Source: Morchella semilibera (lineage: Eukaryota > Ascomycota > Pezizomycetes > Pezizales > Morchellaceae). Taken from it: a DNA stretch of 64,000 bases. The position numbers were made by a program, and so were the translations under genes. Position 1 is the stretch's first letter. Every line of letters starts with the position of its first letter. Positions 1-13,250 of this stretch are shown in pieces. The DNA lies in assembly GCA_009192285.1 (NCBI GenBank), contig CM018604.1, positions 2,542,001-2,606,000 on the forward strand, in the 5' to 3' direction. Below the pieces are notes generated by a model that did no database searches, was not told the DNA's origin, and worked only from the letters and a program-made list of their open reading frames with translations.

Positions 1-155
1 ATGGGCAACATACAATGGCATTTAGTGAGTGAACGAATTCTCACCTGTCATCGACCAATTTTGTTCACTCACTTAATTTAATGCCAGGGCCTTGTACCGG
101 GGGTTGTGGGTTATTCTGAAGAACATTTTTGGGGGGGTATGATTGGTTGAAGCTG

Positions 156-209
156 CAGAAAATGATACTTGGCACCAGAAAATGATACTTGGCACCAGAA
201 AAGGTACTT
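156..209. repeat. 20-bp tandem repeat, about 2.7 copies
   Basis: Two perfect 20-bp units (156-175 and 176-195, core AATGATACTTGGCACC) are followed by a degenerate third unit in which the core becomes AGGTACTTG. It lies in non-coding sequence and no function is visible. Confidence 0.8.
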
Positions 210-720
210 GAATAGGTTGCCTCCCGTCTTTTGCAACGCAACCTCTGAGACTGCAATTTGACTGTTGTTTACACCCAACTCCACCAAAAAATGTTTCCCA
301 CAAGGGCTTATGAGCTCAAAATCTTATCTAGGGGAAGCTGGGAGTCAGCGCTATTCTGCAGTCCTTTTTTTGTATTTTTAGCAAAATATTTAGATTTTTG
401 AGTGAAGGTATATGAAAGTTCTTCAGACTTTTTTCCCCTATACAAATTTGGTGCGCTAGGGCTGGTGTGTGATTGATGATAATTGGTTGCTCCCATTTAA
501 AATCCCTGCATTTTTGGCCAATGAAGCAGAGTTCTTCAGACTAAAGGTGAACACCCGGTACTGTTGCGTGCGCAGGAGATCGGGTGGGTGGCAACCCAAC
601 AAGAAATGATGTCTAATGTCTTGGCCAATCATTTTACTGTACCACACCTGACCCGGGCGAGAGTGGTGATAGCGCACCCCGGAACAGATTCGTACCTTGC
701 AGTAGTGTCTTCCCCACTTA

Positions 721-903
721 TCGCCTGGGCGGATGAAACTTGTCAAATTCGCGACCTGGACCGTGCGCCCTTAGTGTAAGGGCTTTTTTCCGGTTGCTAA
801 GAACAACAGAGCCAATCACGAATTCACAACAATTACCATAGAAGGCTAGTGATAGCTGAAAGAGGGAAGTCGCGAATTTGACAAAAGTCATCCGTCCGAG
901 CGA
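721..903. mobile_element. MITE, Tc1/mariner type (TA target site)
   Basis: A 183-bp non-coding element is bounded by 35-bp terminal inverted repeats at 721-755 and 869-903 that match at 29 of 35 positions; the inner 16 bp (TTGTCAAATTCGCGAC) are perfect. It is flanked on both sides by the dinucleotide TA (719-720 and 904-905), the target duplication of the Tc1/mariner superfamily. There is no room for a transposase, so it is a non-autonomous copy. The superfamily call rests on the TA duplication and size only; no parent element is in the window. Confidence 0.7.
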
Positions 904-1963
904 TATGCATACTAAGTGTTAATGAATATTGGTTCTGCGGTGATGGCATATTTCATGTAGAGTTGACCTTGGTCACCAGATTGACATATTTGTCTAGAGA
1001 GCCGTTTGGGCCGACCAGCTTCCGAAGATGTACCTGTAGTTAATTAAATTCTAATCCAGATGAGGAAGCCACGAGACCAAGCAAATTGCGCTATTAACTT
1101 AGCCGGGATGTGGGAAGGATCTTATCTCGCTTGGCAGGGCACTCATCACCCACTGGCCTGTATCATTGGCTACAGGCTTATGGGGTGAAAGGGGTGAAAA
1201 CGATATGTAGATGACGGTGGGGTATTGTTAAAAGGGTTGATTAGGTTGGGGGATAGGTGCGCCTACATGTATTTACTCTAATTACCGCCGTAATGTTAAT
1301 TTTGCGGGGATATGCTAAGAGGCTGGGGATGAACGCAAAAAGGCATTCCTCGTGCCGGAAACGTACAAACAGCCCAGAGTATGCTACACGAGAACAAGGC
1401 CTTGGGTTTTGGAGGATAAACCGTTCAAATCCCACACTTTAGGGGCCCTCCGGCATCTAAATCCATATCCCCATTGATGAGCGTAGAGTACGGAGACTAG
1501 AACTAGGTTTCTAGAGTACCAGTCGTGCATGAATTAGGACATACTAATTCCACACCACATAATAAAGTACATGTAATTCCACACCCCCAGTCAATCAAAC
1601 TTGTACCTGCCGTGAGTGAGTAACCTAGCCACATTTCGCAACGAATCCATGTTCAATCAATGCCCTGTCAGTTCATTCACAGCTAGTTACATTCGGCGCC
1701 ATCATTCACCATAATAAAAACCTGTCTCAGCGCCGGGTCCCCTTTTCTTTCTCTCCCCTCTTTCCCCTACCCTCACCTACTTCTATCTTTCATATCTACC
1801 TCCACTGCCTCCAGGCATCCCTTCTTTTTGTTCTATCACCGCAATTCTGTCACTCTTTGAAAGTCGCTCATTCTTCTCTCGTGTTCACTCCTTCACGCAG
1901 GCTCTCTCTCTATAAACGGTTCTTTACAATTTATTCCCAATCTTTTATTTCAATATAATCACA

Positions 1964-2833
1964 ATGCGTTTCGCCTCTACCCTTGTTTTCGCAATCTCTG
2001 CCTTGACCTCCCTGGTTGCCTCTGCAACTACAACGTCGTCGGGCGAAAACCCAATCACTTACCCTCTTGGCGGCAGTATCAAAGCCGGTTCTGATGTTAC
2101 AATCACTTGGTATGATCAAGCCGTCATTTAGTACAACATATACTATTATCTTAACAATCTCGCTGACTTGGTGGATTTTAGGAGCGTTACATCTGGCACT
2201 TCTTGCGACCTTATCCTCAGGAAGGGCAAAGACACCGATTTAGATGAGGTCCTGAACATCGCAAGTGAGTATTAAATTTCCATTATTATACCTACAAATG
2301 GATGGCAGGTCTTATCTTCACACTTACTAACGCACCTAACAGCCGGTATTCCTAACACTGGTGCTTTCACCTGGTCCGTCTCCCCCAAGATCCCGGCTGG
2401 CAACGACTACTCTATTCAGATCGCTGCTGGCGACAAGGACAACTACTCGCCCATGTTCACAATCGAGTCTGATGTGACCTCCTCCCCCTCCTCCTCCTCC
2501 TCCTCCTCCTCCTCCTCCTCTTCGGTTTCCGTCACCTCGACCTCTTCCAAATCGTCTTCTTCCAGTGCTTCCTCGACCACCTTGGCTACTTCCACCACAG
2601 CATCTACCACTATTTCACCCAGTGCTACCACCACCACCACCGCCGCAGCCAACGCCTCCGCAACTGCCACTGGGTCGTCCAACTCTTCTGCTATTCTTAG
2701 CACCACCCGCTCTGCTTCGTCTGCCACCCCTGAGGCCACCGTGGTGGCCGCCAATGTCAACAGTGGCGCCCAGATTGCCTCCCCGCTAGCTTTGGTCATG
2801 TGCATCCTCGCCGGTCTCATGTACCTCAACTAG
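1964..2833 (+). CDS. GPI-anchored Ser/Thr-rich cell-wall protein (Kre9/KNH domain)
   Basis: Three exons (1964-2109, 2182-2264, 2343-2833) give 239 residues. Residues 1-20 (MRFASTLVFAISALTSLVAS) are a signal peptide. Residues about 25-120 form a Kre9/KNH-type beta domain, with features such as ITYPLGGSIKAGSDVTITW and a later GAFTWSVSPKIPAG. This is followed by a Ser/Thr-rich stalk whose start is a poly-Ser run encoded by a TCC microsatellite, and by a hydrophobic C-terminus (LALVMCILAGLMYLN) typical of GPI-anchor signals. Proteins of this family sit on the plasma membrane or cross-linked in the wall; the exact role of most is unknown. Both introns restore the domain exactly (W codon split across intron 1). 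Confidence is high for the family, low for a specific function. Confidence 0.9.
2479..2521 (+). repeat. TCC trinucleotide microsatellite inside the CDS
   Basis: A run of TCC codons encodes the uninterrupted poly-Ser stretch that starts the stalk of the GPI-anchored wall protein. Such repeats change length easily, so the stalk length probably varies between strains (inference). Confidence 0.85.
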
Positions 2834-3597
2834 GTTATCGAAAATGTATTGTTGAGTTAGCGGTGCTTGTGGGGAAGGAGATGATTGAATTTTTAATGTT
2901 TCACAAGTTATTGTATGATGGTACCTTTTTTTTTCTTATGGTGACATGCATTATCCGATAATGACAGATGCTGTCGCGTTGGCTTCACAGGTTCCCGACT
3001 AGGATTCTTTTTGCCGTTTATTCTTTTAACATATTTTATATTCTTCTTCTGTCTATTGCTATTCTTCTTGTTCATTCGGTGTTTGTAGGAATAATGATTG
3101 AGTGACATCCATAGTCAAACAGTTGAAAAGTTCCTGTGAGATATGAAGATACCCGAGATTCAAGAGAGCACCGCAAAGCCTGTTGGAAGAGATTTGCCTT
3201 TTATAAAGGATGTAGATTGGCCAACGGTGCAATCCACTATCTATTGTTGCTCGAGTGGTGAAGCGAGTGGTCTCTTCCAGAAGTCTGAGTGCATTTGAAG
3301 CCAAAAGTCCTCACCAATTGTCACTCGGCTTGGCAGCCCAAGGCTCGATTGTCGGCTGAGCCAATCAGTCCCCCTATGGCTCATTCGCACAGTCAGCTTT
3401 ATCTTACATAAGATTCCATCCGCTGCGCTATCCCTTAAGCTGTCAATTAATGCTGCCATAATAGAGGGTGAGAATTCGTATGGGAGATCAAATATTTGAT
3501 AAGAGAGATAATAAGATCTATTATCAACTTTTGCTTTTTTCTGGGGGGCAGCATTTACTAACAACCTAAGGGTATATACGCAGTCTAAAGTCAATTT

Positions 3598-3735
3598 GGG
3601 GCAACGACGAACCTGGGGCAACGACGAAAACACATGTTCCAGTCAATCAAGCGATTAGATTCCAGCCTGAGCACCTATACTTTATCCACTAAATATCCCT
3701 GTTCGTCGTTCAACTAGTTTCGTCGTTGTCCCTAA
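3598..3735. repeat. Inverted repeat with doubled CAACGACGAA motifs
   Basis: Two direct copies of GGGGCAACGACGAA stand 17 bp apart at the left (3598-3628). Two inverted copies (TTCGTCGTT at 3702-3710, TTTCGTCGTTGTCCC at 3718-3732) stand 16-17 bp apart at the right, so each end has a tandem pair facing inward. A further copy, GGCAACGACGAGCGATTG, is at 4098-4115. No clear target duplication is seen. It could be a short MITE with sub-terminal repeats or a cluster of protein-binding sites. Confidence 0.5.
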
Positions 3736-4287
3736 AATGACCTGAATCGATCCTTCTATATATAAATATACACCAAACCCCTGCATCTGCAACCTTAGAG
3801 ATTTCCATTCATTCTAGTCTATAAAACAACCACAGCAGAGTATAATCGCGATAGGTTCATAGGTTATCACTCGGTAGCTAGACCAACGAGTTGCCTACAT
3901 TTCAGCCTCCCACATTTATTATATATTATAGGATCAACAAGCCCAAAGGAGGCACCATTGCCACTAGGCCCTGAGAGTGTATGGGCACCAGCCAACCATT
4001 CTATAACTACATGTATATTCACATCGAGCCACCCCAAAGCTAAATTTTCCAACATCCATACATTCTCTAGTCAATCAACGACAGCATCGGAACCGGAGGC
4101 AACGACGAGCGATTGAACCAGCCGCCTTATCTCGCGGGATTGACAGTCCTCAAGTTAATTATATGTTTCCCCTTGACCCCAATGCTAGCCGTCTAGCGTA
4201 CTTGAGCTCACTCCCCTCCCGCCTTTTAAGGTGGTCTCTAATTTAGAATATCTTAAAGCTTAAGGAGGAAAATCTAGATACAGCTTA

Positions 4288-4406
4288 GGGCCCGTTTGGC
4301 AACCAGACAAAACGAAGTTTCCAAGGATCAAGGCCTAACAAAAAGATCGTTGAAACGGAGTTTACAAGGGTGAAAACTCCATTTTGGCCTGTTGCTAAAC
4401 GGGCCC
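4288..4406. mobile_element. MITE, PIF/Harbinger (Tourist-like)
   Basis: A 119-bp element starts GGGCCCGTTTGGCAAC and ends GTTGCTAAACGGGCCC, giving terminal inverted repeats of about 28 bp with few mismatches. It is flanked by the trinucleotide TTA on both sides (4285-4287 and 4407-4409), the TWA target duplication of the PIF/Harbinger superfamily. The GGGCCCGTTTGG-like terminus also resembles the Tourist MITEs of other genomes. It is non-coding and too short for a transposase. The matched arms and intact duplication suggest a fairly young insertion. Confidence 0.8.
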
Positions 4407-5259
4407 TTAGTTGAGTAATATTGACTCATTGCTATAGCTCCTCAATATTGTTACAAACATGAGACGTAGTTATAGACTAAGACATGTTTGATGTCAAGAA
4501 ATCTAGGAGGTACGAAGAAAGGGGTTGATAGCTTAAACTTTCTACTGGGGATTTCAACCACGCGCGACCCCATTCCGACCCCAACGAAGTCTCAATAATG
4601 TCATAGGGTTTATAGAGAATATATAGAATTATTAACCACATTTACGTTAGAATAAATTAGGGCTGTTGCGTAGTTACGAAGACCTTGACTAAGGCCAGGC
4701 CGTTGAATCACTTTCAGGGCCTCGGGTATATATCAAAGTAGAGCGACGGCTTGTAGTGGGAGAACACACGAGAATGTGCACCCACGCAGAAAAAAACACA
4801 AGTCGGGCAAGGGAGGCCATTAAAGACAGTCAATACACTTCAAAAACCGTAGTACCTACTCTCTTTCTTCTTGGGTTCGTCGCGCGGGTGTACATTACGC
4901 CGCTTGTACCGAACTTAATATGGAAAGCCGAGTGAGACCATATGATTATGCAACCCGTAGGTTATGGTAGGTCGCACTGGATTATGAGCGAACTTATCTG
5001 ATTACTGGATGAGCAAATCACAGGGCTAGCCATGAACCGTGGCTGTAATGTGGCCATACGTGTGATGGTAACTCCCAAAAAGAAGCAACAGAGCGGGTTT
5101 TTGAATACGTAAAAAGAAAGGTATAGTAGGGCGGAGAACGTTTTAATACACTTTACGGAGCATCGCTCCTATCATTGCAAAACCACCAGTTAAAGGAATA
5201 CAACTCTGGATCTTTATGCAATCAGATTATTTCAAATAATGAGCAGACAAGCTCGCGTC

Positions 5260-7905
5260 TCACTTGCGCAACTCTACGTAATTTGCGGGCTGCTAGTGTG
5301 TTAGTAACCTGAAAAAAATACGAAGTAATGACATGACATACGAAGAGACCGCGCTTTCCGCCATATGATCCCAACCACCAATCATCGTCTGGGAATTCGA
5401 TATCTTCGATAATAGCTTCATCAGGGAAGCTGAGTTCATTATCTTCGGTTGCTTCGTAGTCATACTGAGCAATCGCCGATGGACCATTGGAGGCTTGATG
5501 TTCTCCTTCATGCGGCGGAGTTGGTTGTGCGGACAGTCCATCCTCTGGTCGAGAGATAGGAGGGGCATGTCCCTCATCCCTATCGATGAGCTCAACATAG
5601 TTGCTGGGGAAGAGGCCGTGCTCCCCCTGAGCGTTGCGCCCAGCCCACCAATCCTAAGCAAATATTAGTACAATGCCCGCACTTTGGGTGGTGTTGCAGG
5701 AAATTTATACCTCATCCACCATGTCGACCTCCCCAACGATCTGCCCTTCGACCAAGTTTATTTCGTTCGTTTCAGTTGCTTCATAGTCAAATAAGATAAG
5801 TGCACGCTTTCCTGCGCTGCCTTCGACTGTTTCACCTCCCGCACCTACACCTACGGTTTCAGATCTAACCCTAGATGGCTCTTCCTCCTCGAGGTCATCT
5901 TCCTGCGGAACTACTCTACTCAAACTCTCTACAGGGATAGCAGATTCTGGTTCTGGTTCATGTCGTGTTATGGGCTCTTCCTGTTGCCTGGATACAGGCA
6001 TAGCAATCCTGATAGGACTACCGGGGATCTCAGGAGTAGGGGGGGTAGGAGATCGTGGGGGTTGAGGTGGCGGGTGGGGAATCCCAGCTGCGGTTGCCTC
6101 TTCCTCGTCATCAGCAGGCTTGGGGGGAAAGCCGGGGAGAGCGACAGCCCCCCCAGCAACGATAGTAGGCCTAGAAGAGATATCAACAGGTGGTGGCGGA
6201 GGAGCACGATCGCCTGTAGTTTGCTGGAATTGGTAACCACCGGTCCTGGGAGGACTTTTGGGTGATGTTGGCGCACCCATAGGAGGGGCACCTGAAAATT
6301 TGTTTCTAAGTGCGCCAATACCACCGGCGGGGGCTTGTACATCCTCGTGATCATCGAGATTTTGCTGAGAAAACTTATTGGATAGGCCATCATTACTCGC
6401 AGAACTATGCCCAGTGTTTGAGGTGCTAATTGGGGGGTATTGCTGGCCGAAGTGGCTCGGTGGAGTAGTTTCGCTAGCGCCTGAGAGACCTCGTTCTCTT
6501 GCTTTCTTCTCAGCCCATAGCTGGGCGGGTGTTTTACCACCGGAGGAGCCAAAATCTCTACTTGCAGCACCTACAGGTGCTGCAGCTGGTACAGGAGGGT
6601 TCAATCCGAACCCACCAGGTGTGGGCGGCTTAGTACCAAAGCTGGGCGCGCCTGTTCCAAACTTCTTTGCAGGCTTTGGTTTTGGGAGAGAAGTAAGTCG
6701 CTCGCTTTGGGAAAATGCAGCCGATCTCTCCGATACTGGTTTTGGTTTTTCTTCCTCTTGTTCATGCGCCGGAGACGGCCTGGCCTGGGCTCTGATGGCT
6801 GCAATATCTACTTTACCCACTGGCTCATATGCGCCTTTTACGATCTCCGGACGATCCGATTTCTGCTGTGCTTGGGCTCTAATGGCGGCAATATCTACTT
6901 TCCCAACAGGTTGATAGGCCCCCTTCACAATATCCGGTCTATCACTAGCGGATGAGGAACTTCCATAACCGGATGTGGTGGATGTGGGCTGAGCACGTAT
7001 TGCAGAAATATCAACCTTTGTCGGTTGGTAAGCAGATGCTACCTTTTCCAACTGGCTCCTGGTGACGGGTGGAGCATCTGCGCCCCAACCGTCGCTATCC
7101 GTCTGCTCATCACGTTTGTAGGGAGCTCTTGAGCCTGTAGCACCAGTAACCCGAGTGGGCGTATAAGCGGGCTTAGACGATGGGGCCGGCGGCTTCGGGG
7201 GAGCAGTAGGGGTGCTCGAGGAGGAGTATTTAGCTCCCGAAGCATCACCAACCTTCTGGACAATGGATTCGGGTGAGAGATCAGATTCAGAGCGGGCGGT
7301 GACTTGTACATGATAACCCTAAGATATTATTGAGTAAATCTCCGGTGTGCTGTATAATACATAGCTCAATCAAGCTATTACTAGAAAACTCACATGCAAA
7401 ACCTTGGCAGCCGCGTTTAAATGGCCCGTAAAATATCCTTTAACTCTCTCCGGTACACCCTCACCACACTTACCTCACTAGTCAATGGAGGCTGCCCGGG
7501 AAATGATGGGTGTAGAGAGCTTACCCAGGCAATCAGAACAAACTTGGGCAACCCAGAGTTTGGATCTTTAACCTTGACAAAAGCAAATTGCACTTTACCG
7601 TCATTGAACTCTTCGATGAGTGCTTCAAGCTCCCCCTCTGCAGAAACGAGAACCTCGAATGTCAGTATTGTTTGAGCTACAGTAACAGCAGACGGTGGAT
7701 GAAAGGTGTTTAAACCTCCTGTGCTGTGCACTTTCAGTGTGCTGGCCTTGGATGTGGAACTAGCGACGAAGGCATTCTGCAATGGTGCTGAGACAGTAAA
7801 GACAGCCCATTGAGCATGAGTTGGGGACTTGTTTGTGGGGGGTGGGGATGAGACGAGGTTTTTATAAGAGCGGCCAATCTCGGGAGAGATGTCTAGGGAA
7901 GCCAT
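5260..7905 (-). CDS. abp1: Actin-binding protein Abp1 (ADF-H domain plus two SH3 domains)
   Basis: Five exons (7905-7525, 7468-7394, 7318-5711, 5653-5342, 5289-5260) encode 801 residues. Residues 1-150 are an ADF/cofilin-like domain, including [17 protein letters not shown], which is restored across intron 1. The middle is Pro/Ser/Ala-rich and disordered, with three copies of a (Y)[14 protein letters not shown] motif. The C-terminus has two SH3 domains: [17 protein letters not shown]...WW...[11 protein letters not shown] and [17 protein letters not shown]...WWLG...GLFPANYVEL, the last nine residues supplied by a 30-bp terminal exon. Abp1 joins cortical actin patches to endocytosis by activating Arp2/3 and recruiting SH3 partners. 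The two SH3 domains fit filamentous-fungal orthologues; budding-yeast Abp1 has one. The start at 7905 gives the expected MASLDIS-type N-terminus. Confidence 0.95.
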
Positions 7906-9384
7906 GACGACGTGAGAGTGTTGACTGGGTTTGTATATAATTGATAGATAGCAAGCAGGTCAAGGGCGGACTTCCGGTGGATAAGGAGGAGGAGGAGGAG
8001 GAGAGGAGGAGGAGGAGGAGGAGAAAGGGGAGGCTGAAGAACAGGGACCGCCCCCAACTGGTTGTGGTGATGAGCTTCATACGCTCTGACGACGACAAGC
8101 ACGTGGCGGGACGAAGGGATGTGGCTGTGCAAGCTACACCATCGTTCTCTCTGCCCGGACAGTCCACATACAGTATACATACATGTATATTTATCTGAAG
8201 GTACAATACGAGAAATGGGGGTCAGCTAGCTATTCTTCATGAAGGCTGCACTTTTGAGAAATCTTTTGTTGCTCAGGCACGCGAAGTTAATAAAACCACT
8301 ACAAAAAACATTGTATAGATTCAGTTTTTCTTTACCTTTCACATCAACTGTCCATTAGCATTGCGGTGAGCGTTCTAATACTAGAACATCTTGTTTCTTC
8401 TCCTTTGTGCTTTTTGTTACCAGTGTTGAAAGCTTATCATTCTCCCTCCCTCTTTCCCACACATTTCAGTTCACAGCCTACTTTCATTCTTTCTGATACT
8501 CTACCAGCTTAAATTCAAGCCCCAAGTCTAGTTGCGATACGTTGCAGAGTGCCTTATTGGCATGCCTAGCTGCGAACCAATCATTGACACCATTGTTTTA
8601 TTAGTTGGTTGCAATCCGTCCATTCTATTATAAGTAGATCCCAACAAAAGTCTACCCGCCCCAAACCTGTTTATTTGACAATTTTCTGTAGGCCAACCGA
8701 ATATATATATATTATATTCATGATGTGAATAATCCCAGTAGACAGGGCATTATGAATAGCAGGGAGATCCAGCTTTCAGGAAGTTGAAACTTCCATACAC
8801 GTCCGGGCGCAGCACGGGACACCAACATGTTTTTCCTTCCGGACTCCAGAAAAGATGTAAAAAAAAAGGAGGTAAAAAGGGGAAGTATATGATTTACACT
8901 GATGACCAACAAACCAACCCAAGGCATTAGATGTAAAGGGGAGAGAGGGAGAGAGACTATCGAGCTCAGACTATTTCGACCTCGATGCACTTCCCGACCA
9001 GGTACAACCCTCTATGAGGATAGGATGAGCGGCTGGCTAATAAAAAAAAAGATATATCAGAAAAACGGAGGAGAAAGATAGGATAGCCAGCATATGGGTG
9101 AGATAGCTGAAATGTACGCTGCAGAAGACATTGAAATCTCCTGCCAACAAGAAAAACAGTTTTACATGCTTGCAACGCTTGGAGCCCTGAAGTACCAACA
9201 AGCAAAACAGGTAGGTAAATCCTGTTGACTGAGATAACCACTGCGTGAGGGTTGCAACGTCCAAAAGCGCGCAGAAATTGGCTGCATCGAAGACAATGAT
9301 GCATGAATTCGTAACCAGTTTTTGGTTTACAGTACCCTATCATTCAGTTAGTAAGGATAGTTATATTAGGCCTAGATTTTTCCA
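7906..9384. other. Intergenic between abp1 and rpb7
   Basis: The left part is the abp1 promoter and 5' UTR, with a GGA microsatellite at about 7984-8025 and a TACATGTA octamer at 8179. From about 8250 to 9384 I see only short overlapping ORFs without domains; the right part should hold the 3' UTR of rpb7. No RNA gene recognised. Confidence 0.55.
7984..8025. repeat. GGA microsatellite in the abp1 upstream region
   Basis: Purine-strand GGA/GAG triplets run for about 42 bp, 80-120 bp upstream of the abp1 start codon. On the coding strand this is a TCC/CTC pyrimidine tract, a common feature of fungal core promoters and 5' leaders. Confidence 0.8.
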
Positions 9385-10079
9385 TTACCCAAGGTAATCC
9401 TAGAGATTTGATTAGCATATGAGAAAATGAGCAACGTTAGCCGAAGCGAGTAATATACCTCTTTAATACTTCCAATAGCATGCATTTTCCCAACGTCACT
9501 TCTTGTGCCCATGAGTTTGATTCGAATCTGAGAGCCTTTGTTGATGATTTGATCACCATTGTCTGAAAATTGTGGAGGATTCGAGGTAGGATCGAATTTG
9601 ATTTCCCGAGGGATGAGCTGGACAGGCTAGTGAGAATGACGTCGCAAAATGAAGCAGTGGTACTTACATGGCTGGATACAAAAACGGTAAGAGGTCCGAC
9701 TTCAGCGAAGAAGCCCATCTTATTAACAGAGCTCACAACTCCGTCCACCTGCCAGGAGAAAACGGCGCCGTAAGCTTACTGCAACCTCGCTCTGGCGAGA
9801 ACGTATCACAAGAAAGTAGAGTAGACTTACTGTCTCGCCCTTGAAAGGTCTCCATACAACAGCCTTGTAGGTGATTGTAAACTCAGCATCACCTTTGCCC
9901 GGAATGATTCTCCCTAAGGTGAAATTATCGTGTTCGATCACACAGATAATGAAGTATCGACCAGTACAAGAGCCTTCGACATCTGCATGGAGCTTGTGGA
10001 TAAGGTACTCGCGCATATGGGGACCAAAATAAGAAGGATGGAGCGTGATGGTACGCTGGAGCTCGTGTATAAAGAACAT
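9385..10079 (-). CDS. rpb7: RNA polymerase II subunit Rpb7
   Basis: Four exons (10079-9831, 9748-9668, 9617-9459, 9399-9385) encode 167 residues, the family's usual length of about 170. The N-terminal half (MFFIHELQRTITLHPSYFGP) is the tip domain. The C-terminal half has the S1/OB fold: DGVVSSVNKMGFFAEVGPLTVFVSSHLIPREI..., ending SIKEDYLG. Together with Rpb4 it makes the stalk of Pol II, which acts in initiation and in mRNA export and decay. The final exon is only 15 bp and codes for Asp-Tyr-Leu-Gly-stop; without it the conserved C-terminus would be lost. The gene is divergent from atp1, with about 0.9 kb between the two start codons. Confidence 0.96.
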
Positions 10080-10988
10080 TATAGCCTGTTGAGACGGTTG
10101 ATTGGGAGATAGTCCGTGGTTTCTTTTTCTTTTGAGTATAATCTCCTGCCGACGGGAGGGTTGAGGTGATGTGGGGTTGAAGGAGAGTGAGGGTATATTA
10201 TAGTGGGTAAGTAACGCGTTTTGAAGCTTCACTGGGATTAAAGCGATGAAGACGTGAGGATGTACCTACATGCATGTAACAGCAGCCTACCGAATTACAA
10301 AGGCTTTGTTGCGGCGCTCGTCAAAATTGGTAACTGAAGTGGCAACCACGGATTTTTTGAACCGGTAAAACTAAGACAACATCACATTGAATAATCCACA
10401 TTCGGAACTTCCGATTAATCAGTAATCCGCCAAGAAAACAATCAATAAAGCCATTCTCGCTACCTGATAACCTAATCTGCCAATAATCCGGCCCCAAAAC
10501 GGCAGCCGAACCACCGAGAATCTTAAAATTCATTACCGACGATGTATTAGGCACACCCGAATCGTCATCTGCAGTACCTACATGTACTCGTAAGTACTAG
10601 TACGGCTTCTGCTGTCCCGGAAAGTACCTGCTCAAAAACAGCAATGTGAAACTGATGAACTACTCCGGCAACCCTGCCTGGAAGAGTTGTGTATATAACC
10701 CTCACAAGGGTTGCCGGTGGGTTTGATGACTGCACATATCCTACAATGTTATTGTCGTTACTGCAAGTCTACATGTAGTTACGCCACACTTCCACATCCA
10801 ATCTCCAATCACAGTTCCCTCCGAATTCTGCCGCTGCCCACCCATCCAGCCGCCGCCAGGTTTGTCCTCGTCTGCAAAATTCATCATTCTTTCCCCGCCG
10901 ACGTCCGTGGTCTCAGAACTCAACTCTCCCCTCAACCACACCTCCCCCCCACCCACCTTAATTATCATCATCGCCATCATCATTAACA
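10080..10988. promoter_or_regulatory. Shared divergent promoter region of rpb7 and atp1
   Basis: A 909-bp gap between divergent start codons. It holds two TACATGTA octamers (about 10579 and 10771), two CCAAT boxes close to atp1, and a C-rich stretch just before the atp1 ATG. No gene-like ORF was found, so it presumably drives both genes. Confidence 0.6.
10798..10809 (+). promoter_or_regulatory. Two CCAAT boxes upstream of atp1
   Basis: CCAAT occurs at 10798-10802 and again at 10805-10809 (the second as CCAATCA), about 180 bp before the atp1 start codon. CCAAT is the binding core of the HAP/CBC complex, which in ascomycetes controls many respiratory genes. A role here is inference from position and gene function. 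Confidence 0.45.

Positions 10989-13250
<2,262 letters not shown>

Larger units (their letters stand above)
1..1963. other. Gene-free region at the left edge
   Basis: No open frame here looks like a protein; the longest (about 70-96 codons) overlap on both strands and have low-complexity or random composition. The stretch holds a 20-bp tandem repeat, a TA-flanked inverted-repeat element, two TACATGTA octamers (1264, 1569), and a pyrimidine-rich stretch from about 1735 to 1950 that is probably the promoter and 5' UTR of the wall-protein gene starting at 1964. Confidence 0.6.
2834..5259. other. Intergenic region with inverted-repeat relics
   Basis: No convincing gene. An ORF on the minus strand at 3241-3633 and others have no recognisable domain and no intron context. 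The region holds an inverted pair built from the decamer CAACGACGAA (3598-3735), a Harbinger-type MITE (4288-4406), a TACATGTA octamer near 4008, and a 21-bp sequence (4947-4967) that recurs at 58201. The left end carries the 3' end of the wall-protein gene; the right end lies downstream of abp1. Confidence 0.55.

Noticed and set aside
564-779. A 71-codon ORF on the plus strand near the left edge
   Set aside because: No domain, overlaps the MITE at 721-903 and an equally long ORF on the other strand.
1425-1436. CCGTTCAAATCCC resembling a tRNA B box
   Set aside because: The upstream sequence does not form an acceptor stem, D arm or anticodon arm that fits.
3241-3633. A 130-codon ORF on the minus strand
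   Set aside because: Composition is random, it has no recognisable motif, and it begins inside the CAACGACGAA repeat.
5960-6914. Long ORFs on the plus strand opposite abp1
   Set aside because: They are antisense shadows of the GC-rich, proline-rich part of abp1.
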